A program made the translations under genes and the position numbers. Below are positions 1 through 10,397 of a stretch of 64,000 nucleotides of DNA, in pieces. The stretch's first letter is position 1. Every line of letters starts with the position of its first letter. The stretch is from Panaeolus papilionaceus (taxonomy: Eukaryota > Basidiomycota > Agaricomycetes > Agaricales), in the NCBI GenBank assembly GCA_015501605.1, contig JADNRZ010000003.1:868001-932000 (forward strand), given 5' to 3'. The notes beneath the pieces were generated by a model. That model was not told the origin of the DNA, made no database searches, and worked only from the letters and a program-made list of their open reading frames with translations.

Positions 1-2
1 TC

Positions 3-104
3 GCTGAACAACGCAAAACTATCACCTTGGGCGATGGTGAATCGTCGTCATCGACAAGGAGGAGGATTATGCCCACCGAAGAAGTCAGTGCGGAAGTAGA
101 TTGA
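3..104 (+). CDS. C-terminal end of an unknown upstream gene (partial)
   Basis: A 33-residue open frame enters from the left edge and stops with TGA at 102-104. It is hydrophilic and Ser/Arg/Glu-rich (it contains GDGESSSSTRRR) and is followed by a pyrimidine-rich stretch like a fungal 3' UTR. The other plus frames close sooner or look less protein-like. No domain can be recognised from so short a piece, and a non-coding reading remains possible. The gene would be convergent with the F-box genes to its right. Confidence 0.35.
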   Translation, partial: AEQRKTITLGDGESSSSTRRRIMPTEEVSAEVD

Positions 105-888
105 ACGTTTCATCACCCGTGCTGTGAAGCCCTCTCCATCTCCCACTGATTCGATATCTGCTATTTCTTCCGATATAATTATTCGCTCTGCACTGCGCTT
201 TGTCCTTGCTTTCGAGTGCTTATGATTTTTTTGTTTTACGAAATTCCCCGTCGATGGCTTATCCTCACGAATCTTTGCAACTTGAACCTGAGTCTTTCAC
301 CAGACTCCACTCCAACCCCTAATTGATGACCACAACTTTTTTTTTGTCTTATTTCTCTTCCCTAACCTTTCTTCTAATGATACCAGTTATCTATTGTATA
401 CGTCTTATCGTTATGTTATAGATTACTAAGTACGGTTGCCTGCAATAGTATGTACTGTTTGATACGGGAGTTGTACCATTATTTACCCAACCATCTAACC
501 CCTTCTCCCTTTACAGTGTTGGGTAATCAAACATACCCCGATCCTGTGAGGCTCGACTACGTTTAAATTATGTACTTTTTCTGTATGGTAGGTCTTAGCG
601 GTGTATATTACTTTTCTGTCTTGGTTAACAATTTTATTCCGCTTCTCAAACACGTCGAGAGAGATTCAGGAGCATTGGATGGAATTTTACTCGTTTGAGT
701 TGCATCGTAAGCGCTGGATCAAATTCCCAAGCTGACGCTGATCTACGCATCTCTTGGGAGCCTGAGGTGATGATGCTTTAAGAAGTATTCAATGCTACCA
801 TTACGGTGCCCAGCCCGTGTCGAACTATTGCAAAATTTTGTACATTCTGCGGGGACCCGACGTTCTCCTTGCTCGGGGTAAAGACTGG
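105..888. other. Intergenic region, no gene seen
   Basis: AT-rich non-coding sequence lies between the partial plus-strand gene and the minus-strand F-box relic. It has T-rich tracts (around 320-360) consistent with 3' UTR or terminator sequence from both sides. I see no ORF of note, no tRNA and no repeat. Weak similarity to the C-terminal half of the neighbouring F-box gene may extend into 780-888 on the minus strand, but I could not align it convincingly. Confidence 0.4.
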
Positions 889-1490
889 GTCTACTTCTTC
901 GAGTATTTCAACTGAGGGAATACACTTAAACAGCGCCAGAGTTGAAGTACCATGAGGTTTGGAGAGGATAGAATGGTCGACAGGGGAATGTGGACCACAT
1001 TGATGAAGGATAGCTTTGTAAAGGCGCTGGTGCAGAGATAGTATGCGGTGAGATGACCAAATCCAATGTAGCCAGCATCCGTAGTGTGATATGACTTTCT
1101 GCCATAGAGGACGTCAATATGCAGGCTGTTTAAAGCAGGAAGACCCAAGAAGTTGGTGCAGAATTCCTCGTTAGACTCGAGGTTTTCATCTACGGCGTGT
1201 TCTATAGAGTATACAAGTCTTTCGATGTGATTGCGCAAGAAGGGTTTTGAGTCAAGATATGGAGCAGCCGGTCTCGAGAGGATTGAAAGGCAGGGCCTAT
1301 CTCGACATTGTGTGCCATGTGTGGCTGGCACAACGAAAAGAAGGATTGAGGCTGCATACTCGAAGGTTTGTTATTTAGTCTCGTTGCCTTCCGGAGGCGA
1401 CATGGTCGATGATGTATTGGAAGATTTCGAGGGGGAATGGGATACTGGAATCTAGTTTTGTGCTATTACTGGGTAAGACGACGCTTTCAG
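889..1490 (-). pseudogene. Decayed F-box-like protein copy (tandem paralogue)
   Basis: On the minus strand three frames together resemble the first 190 residues of the neighbouring F-box-like gene (1739-3320). Paired motifs are PFPLEIFQYIIDHVASG against VFPNEIFQLVISHVAS, a shared LCQP followed by an IGP, and LRNHIERLVYSIE against LRNHVKSLTYKIE. The matching parts are split over at least two frames with stops between them. The initiating Met region is missing and the C-terminal half is absent or unrecognisable. This is best read as a tandem duplicate that has lost function. A misread intron could explain one frame change but not the missing 3' half. Confidence 0.6.
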
Positions 1491-1738
1491 CTGGATCGAA
1501 AGTGGAATCACAGTAGGGCAGGTGCATGGTGAACATGTGTGGAAATTGCTTGATCTGAGTTGGACGTTTGTTCGATGGGTGAACGATTAAGGACAAGTGG
1601 GTCGAAGCCCAAGCTGCGTTATCGGCGTTGCAACTTGGCAGTTTCACTGAGGTTTCTGAGATATTCATTCAAATGTAAGGAAGGAAAATTCGTTGCGAAT
1701 ATTTGATCGAATCTACGTTACACTTTGGTGACTAGATA

Positions 1739-3320
1739 TTACATCGAATCAGGTATGTACCTTCCGTACTCTAAATCTCCAGGGAAGAGGTAGTCTCCCT
1801 CGAAAGACTCGAACGTGATAAGACATAGGATGTTCGAACACATATGTAGACGAGTGAGCGCCCCGCGTAGTTTCTTTTCAAACTCCAGCACGGGATCCGA
1901 GTTTGGTTGTTCATTTTGTCCTGATATACCTGCATCAGCGGCTCGGAGACACGAGGGTTCAGCTTGAAGGTGCTTTGCATCCATTTTGAAAACGATGTGT
2001 ATAGATACACGTCGGAGTGCAGGATATGACTCGGGTGTGTTTAATAGCAGCGCGTCGATTTTCGCCCATGAGTTTAGGCAAGAATCAAGGTCCTCAAAAA
2101 CGGTGACGTCCCTCCTGAGACAAAATATGAAGTCAAGCGTTTCGAGAATATTTTGCGACTCGATAGGAACCAAAGAGTCATAAATGGCGTTCACGATGCT
2201 GGCACTGTTTTCGTAGGTATGAACATACGTGCCAAACCTCTTGAGTGATGCGCGGCATTGATTGAGGTAGCGAGGCATATCAATACACTCGATTGGTTCG
2301 TCAAAGCCACCCCTTTTAAAGTGATCTGGCCCTAAGAAAGTTTGGTGGTTAGGAGGGGTACTAAGTGACGAGGTGGGGATCATACCTGCTATGAAGACCA
2401 GTTGCTCGAGCGTGTGGAGATACTCAATAAACTGATCTTCCATTCGTCGTTGACTGATGTCCATATGAAACCTAAGCTGCTTTAGGGAAGGAAGGAGAGG
2501 CTTCAAATAGATCCCGTCTTTGTCTGGTGCTTCATCGTAGTCACCAGCTTCGAATTGCGTTCTTGTTTACATCAGCTATTCAACCTGTTACCACATGTGT
2601 TATAGGTAGGACTTACGTCATGCCCACTGTGAGGTTCTTCAATGCCCGACAATGCGATAGAATGCTAATATCTGTGCCATCGTAGTCGAACGCGACGAGC
2701 GTCTCTAGTTTTGGGGCACGTAGGTCAGAAGCGGGAAAGACATCATCTGACCAGCCTGAAGACTGGCAGTGAAAGAGCTCCAACGTAACAAGGGACGGAG
2801 CAGAGAGGATGTATGCAAGTGGGACGTCATTGATCAAGAACAGACTGAGTTTGGTGAGGGTGTTGGTGAATAGGTAATGCTTCATTACGGTGCTGTAGCA
2901 GAAAATTTCGGGGTCATGATGAGAATCCACTTCATATTCCCTGCTTCCGTAAAAGGATTCGATGCATAAACTCTGGACGTTTTTGAGTTCCATGAAATGA
3001 GAAAAACGAGGGCTGATAGGTTCTTCTTCTTCTTCCTCATCGTACTCTATTTTGTACGTCAGAGATTTGACGTGGTTACGAAGATGTGGTTTTCGGTTGA
3101 AGAGCTCGATGAGATGTTCTCTTGATGAACGGGGATGAGGACCAATGTTAATTTGGCGAACCAAATAAGGTTGACATAAAGCTACGAAAACCTTGGAGAC
3201 GAGACTGCAAGCTCGAAGGTTGACGAGTGTATCTTGAGTTCCCTGAGAGGCAACATGACTAATAACCAGCTGGAAGATTTCATTGGGAAACACAGTGTCT
3301 GGATTGACAACTGGGGTCAT
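1739..3320 (-). CDS. F-box-like / LRR-type protein, two exons
   Basis: Exon 1 (3320-2617) and exon 2 (2561-1739) join across a 55-nt intron (GTAAGT donor, CTGAT branch-like motif, AG acceptor) to give 508 residues in one frame. The N-terminus has the short F-box-like pattern found in large Agaricomycete families (FPNEIFQLVISHVAS, then LRACSLVSKVF and LCQPYL). The rest is a leucine-rich segment with spaced LTKLSLF, LVTLELF and LETLVAF motifs, as in LRR substrate-binding regions. An acidic run (EEEEEE) lies near residue 98. F-box proteins usually bind Skp1 and select substrates for SCF ubiquitin ligases. The substrate here is unknown. A decayed paralogue lies directly downstream. The F-box assignment rests on motif shape, not on a database search. 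Confidence 0.7.
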
Positions 3321-4153
3321 GGCGATGGATAGAGGACAAATGGGGGGGTGTTCGTCTCTGTCAATTATTTATAGAGATCGTTAACAGATTATTATCCAGC
3401 GCGTGTCTAAAATTATAACCTATTAATTAATTACTTGGGAAAATACAAGGGTTCGATATGCACCTCGTGTGGACAACGTGTTGTAGTGACATACGGTGCA
3501 ATAGTTGTAAAATTAGGTATCGATTTGTCTGGAATCCGGTATCGGTGCTTCTAGGAAGTTCTCTGTTCATCGATTTAACGATGGTCTTGAATTGGACCCT
3601 AAGATTTGGAGGAGTGGAATAATCAATGTGCTGGTGTGTTCTCTCCGCGGTCTCGTGACTTTTAATGACGTTTGTCGCGCCGTTGGTCGACACAGCGAAG
3701 GCGGTTGTTAAAAGTTATGCATAAGTAAAGTCAAGCAGAGTCGGAGAAACTGTGGTTATATCCCATGTTGAAAGTGAATTAAGATATCAGGGTGCGTTCT
3801 CGGTGATATGATGGACAGACAGTACCGGCGGTAGAATTTGACGACTGAAGTAGCCGAAGTACAGCGGGCGTTAAGTTGTTGAGCAAATTGACTCGGAAAG
3901 TTGTAAAATGTAAACAAAATGAAAATTTATTCAGTTGACTCGATTAAAACGGTTTTCTATTAAGATGTTGGAATTCTGTTTCTTCAATTTTAAATAAAAT
4001 ACTGACCTATATTAGATTATAATCATAAGTCGAGTCGTTATGAATGAAAGTACTGGTTCCAAATTATTCCCACGATTCAATTGAAACCCCGCCTGTGTGC
4101 AAATAAATCTTTGCTGTGTTTGTAGAAACATCATCCTCGTCCCTCCCATAACC
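3321..4153. other. Divergent intergenic region between the F-box gene and DEF1
   Basis: This 833-bp stretch separates two divergently oriented host genes and should hold both promoters. It is AT-rich, especially 3900-4030. A minus ORF at 3427-3693 has no recognisable motif and poor codon character, so I do not call it a gene. I cannot place a TATA box with confidence. Confidence 0.45.
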
Positions 4154-7100
4154 ATGTCCCAGTACAAATCATCTGCTCGTCCCCAACAGGACTCTTCACC
4201 ATCTTCAAAGTATCGTGAAAAAGCTGCTCAACTTCAAGAACTATTTCCTTCTTGGGCAAATGACGGTAATTATTATATTTCCTTTGTCTTGTTATTTCAA
4301 TTCTAGTTCTAATTTTTACCTTTTCTTTTATCATGAATAAAGATCTTCTTTCTCTCCTGGCGGAATTGAACGGAGATGTTGAGTTGGCAGCTACGAGAAT
4401 TAGTGAAGGTATGTTCAATCAAATTCTCCTTATTTCACCCCCATTTTGTTAAAAAAAGACTTTAATATAAAGGTAACGTCGAAATATGGGGCGAAGTATC
4501 CCGTAAAAAGGACAAGAAAGCACCTGTACCCACTCATAATTCAAAGTCAAGTGCTGTGAGGGGTGATTCTCGTGGTGGCCGTGGTGGTCGAGGTGGTCGT
4601 GGAGGCCCAGCTGGACGCGGTGGTGCTGCTGTTTCACGAGGACGTGGCGGTATTCCAAGGGGCGGTGCCTCTACTAATGGTCACGCTCGCCCAGATGCCA
4701 CAAAGAATGCTTCTGGTCAAGCTCATAACCAGTTTTCTGCTAACGATACTGCCGCCCCCGCGGTTGATTCTGCTGGTCAGGCCACTTCAGCTGCTGCGAC
4801 CACCGATCAACATCATGCTGTTACCCCATCCAACTCGGGCTGGACAGAAGCTTCAACTCAAGGAGACAATTCAACAGTCGCTACTTCAGTTTCAGCAAAT
4901 GGTTCAGCATGGGGCTCTACAGCTGCTCCTTCAACCGTGTCTGATGCCAACGGTCACGCTACCAATGGTCCTTCATCCTCAGCCAAACAATCCATCAAAA
5001 CTCCAGCCACTTCCAAACTCTCATGGGCGCAGATCGCAAGGTTAGTTATTTTATTTAAACATTTACTTTTCACTTTTATTCATCGTTTTTGCGTTTCAGG
5101 CCTCAAGAGAAGCCAGCCCCTGTCGCTCCCGCTCCACCCGCACCTGTCCAACCTACCCCCGCTGCTGCACCCACACCCCCCTCCGTCCCTGCACCTGTCC
5201 CTTCAACAATCGAATCAGAATCCACCGCTCAGACAAACGGCTGGGAAGAACCTACAACCGTCGAAAACCCAACCTGGGAAGAGGAACCACAGCCACCCAA
5301 AGCTCCAGAGGCGTGGCCGGCAGCAACAGAACCACTTTCAGAACCTGCGCCTTCAGAACCTGCTCAATCGCCTGTGGTTGAAATCAAACCAGAAGTCGTC
5401 GAGGAGAAGGCTCCACCGGAACCCGAGCCTGTTCCCGAAGTTAAATCAGAGTTGAAGCCTGTGTCACCACTTCCCGCGACAGCCCAGGCAATTTCAGTTC
5501 TTGCCGAACCTGCTGCTACTGCTACACCTTCCCCCAAACTTAACCGCCCTGCTGTTGGCTTCAATCGCAGCGCCGTTCGTCATAAGATTCCCGACCAACC
5601 CGTCACCTTACCAATCTCTTTCGGATCTGGTATCGAAAAGGTTGGCATGCAATTCGGCAGTCTGGGACTTTCAGATGACGCGCCAACGTAAGTGTCTATT
5701 TTACAATTGATTAGATCAAACATCATCTCACACCTTTTGCAGTAAAGAGCCAGAAGCGCTTGCTGCTTCTACTGCAGCACCCACAGAACCCCCTGCCCCC
5801 GTTGTTCCTCAACCAAAACCTCAACCCGAGATTGCTCCTCCTCCCGCTGCTCCTCCCGCTACAACCCCTGCTGCTTCGACATCCCTCACCGCCATGTTTA
5901 ACCAACAGCAGCAGGCAGCTCCTCAGGTGGTCACACCCCAACCACCTGTCCAGACCCTCCCCGCCCAGTCCACCCTTACCCACCACTCCATCCCTACCTC
6001 TGTCTCTCAGCCCAATCCCACCACACAAGCAGCACCTACCGTGGCGACCGCTGTTTCTCCCCTTCCTCAATACCCTCAACAACCCTCCGCCATCCCCCAA
6101 CAGGCGCAGCAAACCCAACAGCCTTCTGTCACGACCTCTCACCCACCCCATCATCAGCCACCTCATCAAGCCCAACAGCAGCAGCAGCAGCAACAACATC
6201 TTCAACACCTTCCCCAACAATTGCAACAAAATCACGGTGCTCATCATTCATATTCTCAACACAGCCTTCCAAGTCATATCGACCCTACTCAACCGGCACA
6301 AACCGCTGCTCAACACCAAAGCCTTCAATCCACCACCCACTCGAGCTATTTCAGGCAAACCGACTCCACCGGACCCTACTTCCACACTCCAACACCTCCT
6401 TCGGCCCAAGCGCAAGATAACCAGTATGGTTCGTTTGGCCAGCTTGGCGGACAGGCTCAACATCAGCAATCTTCTCACCTGGGTAGCTTTAATGCTTCTG
6501 ACTACTCGTACGGTGACACCCCCCGTGTAAGTTTCCATTTAACATTCATACTTTCTTTCGTTGATGTTAATATTCCTTAGGGCTTTTACGATACCTACTC
6601 GCAGCAGACAGCATTTGCTTCGCGTAACCCTCTAGGCCACGACGATGCGAAGACGCTTCCATCTCAACCACCCTCCGCCGCCAACCTTCCTCCTTCCGCC
6701 ACTCAAGGTGTCCAACCCCACACCTCTCAACCTTCTGCCCAACCCCAGTCCGCTGGAGGCCAAGCACCTCCCCAGAACTACGCTCCCCCCGTTCCTTCCC
6801 TCCCCAACTACTACTACAACCCACACGCTTACCAGAACCAGTATTACAACTCGCCTTACCAGTCCGCTGGTTATATCCCCCAGCCGTTCGTCAAGTACCC
6901 CGCTATGTTCCAGCCTGGACCCCCAGGAGGACCAGGATCCGCAGCCAACCCGGCCAACAAGCAGCCCTCTGCTAATGTCGGTGTTCAACCCCAGACGAAC
7001 CCTTACAGTCAAGGCCTATACCAACAGGCTGGCTACGACGACTACTCCCATACTCACCACTCGCAGCACCAGCACTCGCATAGTCTGGGATTGGGCCAGG

Positions 7101-7591
7101 GAGGTGTCGGTGTCGGTTCGGGAGAGTATGGCAAGCAGTTGTATGGAGGTGCTGGACAGGGTGGCATGCAGGGCTTTATGGGTTTGAGTGGCCAAACCAG
7201 TGCGGGCGGTAACGGACCATCCAACAACGCTGGACCTCGTGCGTCGAACTCCCCCGAGTCCGCGTACAAGCCATATGCTTCCAAGGACGTTGGCGTGTCG
7301 TCGAACCGCAATGCTCCTCCTCAAAATGGACCTCAAGGTCAGCCTCAGGGACAAGGACAAGCGCAGGGCAACCACAACCACAATCAGGTTCCCCAAGGAC
7401 AGGGCTTCTATGGTAGCAACCGCTTCGGTGGTGGTATTGGCGGTGCCGGTGCTGGTGGTGTCGGTAGCAGTGTCGGTGGTCCTCAGCAGAATGCCCACAC
7501 TGGCCCTCAGGGACATCTTGGGTACCCTCAAGGCGCCACTGAGCCTGGCTTCTACGGATACCAGCCCAGGCAGCAGGGATACTGGCAATAG
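4154..7591 (+). CDS. DEF1: CUE-domain protein, Def1 (RNA polymerase II degradation factor) homologue
   Basis: Six exons join in frame: 4154-4265, 4343-4408, 4473-5040, 5100-5687, 5743-6526 and 6581-7591 (3129 nt, 1042 residues). All introns are 54-77 nt with GT-AG ends. The N-terminus is a CUE ubiquitin-binding fold (about residues 20-60): LQELFPSWANDDLLSLLAEL, then LAATRISEG. It is followed by WGEVSRKK, a combination seen in fungal Def1. An RGG-rich stretch and SWAQIARPQEKP come next. The rest is a long Pro/Gln/Ala/Ser low-complexity tail with a polyQ run near 6176-6200 and a Tyr/Gly/Gln-rich end. In yeast, Def1 recruits Elongin-Cullin to ubiquitinate stalled RNA polymerase II after proteasomal trimming of its Q-rich C-terminus. 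That architecture is kept here. The start was chosen because it gives the complete CUE domain. Confidence 0.87.
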
Positions 7592-8083
7592 ATGGTTTTC
7601 GTGGTAGGTGCTTATGTCGTGTCCGCCAGCGCGACTAATCCCATACTGCTATGCTATCTGCTATTCCTTGATCATGACTTTATCTTCTCGTACCCCCTCT
7701 CCTGTTGTTGGTGTTTGATATTTTTAGGCTTCTCTTCTGACTTTTCTTCTTTTTCCTTTTTGTCTTTTTTTCTACTTTTTTTTTTACTTGTCTACGGTCT
7801 ACCATTACTTTTACTACCTTGTCCCTCTCTGTCTTTTATCATCATCATTGATTGTTTGAGGCCTACTACTACTTGACTTCTAGTATCTGTTATAGTCAGC
7901 ATCCCCCAACATATCTGTCTCCCTCACATCCTGTGTTGCTTTGTACATTTATTACAACCTCAATCCATGCAATGAAGTTTTACAATGTGGTTCATCAATC
8001 AACAAGGAGTTTACAAGTCTTTACTATAGGTGGGACTTGCAGCACTAGCAAACTATGTTACATAAGCAACTCAGGTAACTAAT
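7592..8083 (+). other. 3' UTR and downstream flank of DEF1
   Basis: Pyrimidine-rich, T-tract-rich sequence (7660-7860) follows the DEF1 stop, as expected for a fungal 3' UTR. Short ORFs here have no motifs. The host-like composition ends near 8080, where the transposon island begins. Confidence 0.5.
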
Positions 8084-9787
8084 TCCCACTACTTTAGTAA
8101 GATAGGGCCCATGCACTTTCGACTAGCTTTACATAACCATGACTTTATGTGACGAAAGTCATGTGCCTGAGCTTAGAACTGTAGATTGAGCTTTTTTTCA
8201 CTTAAAGCTATAGAAAAAATACTTCTGAAGAAATAAGAAGCTCATTTAATAAGAAAGCCAAAAAAAAATTTAGCAAAAGTGGTGAAGATGAGGGACATAC
8301 AGTGTATCACATGACAATGAGACACCATCACACAATGAGACACCAAACAGAAATGCACAGCATGTCATTGCAAATAGGAATGCACAGTTGGAATAACAAA
8401 TGGCTTATGTTAGAAATAGTGTCATACGGATATATACCAAATTTTGAATAGCCAAAGCATGTACTTCACTGAGGATCTGACTATCAATATATTTTGACAC
8501 CACACTTTGTCTTGATTTCAAAAATAATGGCCAATGATCTTGCTTCTATGTGCTGAAATACTCCAGTTGGGCTGTATCAATTGTACTCAGATTGTTCAGA
8601 GAAGCCATGGGATGCTATGTGTCAATTTTTGTGGCTAAATCTCACATGCAAGGCCAGAAAAACAAAAAATACATAAATTATGATTTTTGATATACTGGTA
8701 TTTAAGCAGGTCTATTGCAATGTAGTTATAATATGTACCCCACCTTCTCCAATGCCTTCCAAGATTTTTAAAGGGAAGAATGCAGTTCAAAAGATCATCA
8801 AAAAATGAGTCAAGGACAGCTTGATGCTCCGAGTTGAAGGGTTAGTGGTTCAAGCTCAAGGATTGGGAGAGGGAGAATTCCCCCCCAAAAAAAAACTAAA
8901 AAGTGGCCCTGTGTCAAGAATGGGCCCCCTACCTGGCTGATAGACATGTATCCTGACTCCGAGAACGCCCCCAATACCAACAGCAATGATACACTGGCCT
9001 CCCCATCTTCCTCCCACCTCAACAACACCCTCCTTGTCTCTGAAGACAAGGAGGAGTATAACTTTGATGCGTGATTTGATCGCATCAACATGCCATCACC
9101 AGTGTCTCATTGACTAATACGCTGTGGGACAGGTGTTTTTTTTTTTCATTCACCTCTGCTGCCTCCATTTCACCATATTTTTGTTTGAATTTTTGTATGA
9201 ACATTCTTAGATGTTTAGTTTACCCATTCCCATAGTTATTTTTATCTTTCCTGTGTTGTTTGTTTTTAAAAATGAAATTTTATTTGTGCTGTATCAAATT
9301 CAGGTGATACACTGTAGAGCCCTCAACAAGCTGGTGGATAAAGTGTATAATGTAAGCAATGTGTCAGCATGCCTCTGTTTATTTTTAAAATGCTTCAGCA
9401 TTCCTCACAGCTTCCTTCCTGCAAAATAAAAAACAGATTCAAATGTATAATGTCATTTATATGTGAACTTCATTATTCAAAACTTTTACACTGGAGGTGG
9501 AGGCCATGAAACCACCAAAAAGCTACAAAATCCAAGGTGATTACATCAGACTCTTACAGCATTGTCAGAATCTGAGTTGCCATTTTGTGGCCTTGCACAA
9601 CAATCTATTGCTCTCTTAATAATGAAATACTGCTCTAAGCTTTCATTACTATAATATTCTGTGCTTAAATTATTTATTTAGTATTGTGGCAAGGCAGTGA
9701 AGCAAAAATATGTTTTCAGTCACCTTTCATCACAAAAGTCATGTGTGGGCTAGTCAAATGTGCATGGGCCCTATCTTAGTGGGTTAT
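8084..9787. mobile_element. Inverted-repeat DNA element, coding capacity lost
   Basis: The two ends are imperfect inverted repeats of about 60-75 bp. The left end (8084-8162) starts CCCACTA and, after an 8-bp insertion, continues AGATAGGGCCCATGCAC. The right end (9722-9787) read on the minus strand is CCCACTAAGATAGGGCCC and then GCAC, followed by a matching CATGACTTT-type block. The interior has only fragmentary coding-like sequence. One example lies at 8930-9080 on the plus strand, an Asn/Ser-rich stretch ending in an acidic EDKEEY-like segment. The CACTA-like terminus suggests a CACTA-type or other cut-and-paste element, but I see no clear target duplication and no recognisable transposase. 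Confidence 0.55.
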
Positions 9788-9790
9788 GGG

Positions 9791-10381
9791 AGGACCCCTG
9801 ATAATGCCGCCAAAGGCCTGATCCCCCAAGACGATTTTTGTTGGAACTCAGCATTTCCATTTTAGGCCGAATTTGTCGCAATCAACTCAGGCATTCCACC
9901 AATATCAAGATTTTGTCGGGATCTTGGGATCAGGCATGGGGTTTTTGGCACACCTTTGTAGACCATTTTGGGACTTGGGAATAGGTTGTTTTTTCTCAAA
10001 TTAGCCTAATAACTACTTAAAGTGCAATGTATGCTCCAAATCTCTCAATTTCATTCAAAAATCACTGCCGATTTGTGTCTGAGGCTCCAAATTAGTGTTT
10101 ACAATGACAGGTCCAGGATTCAAAGACAAGTTTCAAGGTATCTTACTGTTCCATATTGAACGCCTGCTAACAGTTTACCCATATCTCTGGGTTAAACTGT
10201 TATTTGTTGGAAACTCCAGATGAGATCAACCCTCCCAAAGGTACTTTTGTCAGGACTATGGACTGAGGGATTTTGCCCAATTCGACAGCTTTTGTCAAAA
10301 TTTGGATCAGTGATTTGGCTGAAAAATCTCAACTTTTGTCGAAATCCAGCTCAGGCCCCTCCCAGCATTATCAGGGGTCCT
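9791..10381. mobile_element. hAT-like MITE, 591 bp, with 8-bp target duplication
   Basis: The termini are a perfect 17-bp inverted repeat (AGGACCCCTGATAATGC at 9791-9807 and its complement at 10365-10381), with weaker inverted similarity further in. It is flanked by identical 8-bp direct repeats GTTATGGG (9783-9790 and 10382-10389), the duplication length of hAT elements. There is no ORF of any size, so this is a non-autonomous element. It inserted directly beside the right end of the preceding inverted-repeat element. Confidence 0.85.
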
Positions 10382-10397
10382 GTTATGGGGCAATGTA

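Noticed and set aside
3427..3693. 88-residue minus ORF upstream of the F-box gene
   Set aside because: No motif, no coding-like codon use, and it lies in the promoter region.
5723..6247. Leu/Arg-rich minus ORF within DEF1
   Set aside because: It is composed of complements of Pro/Gln/Ala codons and is a shadow of exon 5.
7016..7588. Large minus ORF over the end of DEF1
   Set aside because: It is an antisense shadow of the Gly/Gln-rich low-complexity exon, without motifs.
8810..9091. 93-residue minus ORF inside the inverted-repeat element
   Set aside because: The plus strand has the more protein-like remains there, and neither strand shows a recognisable domain.
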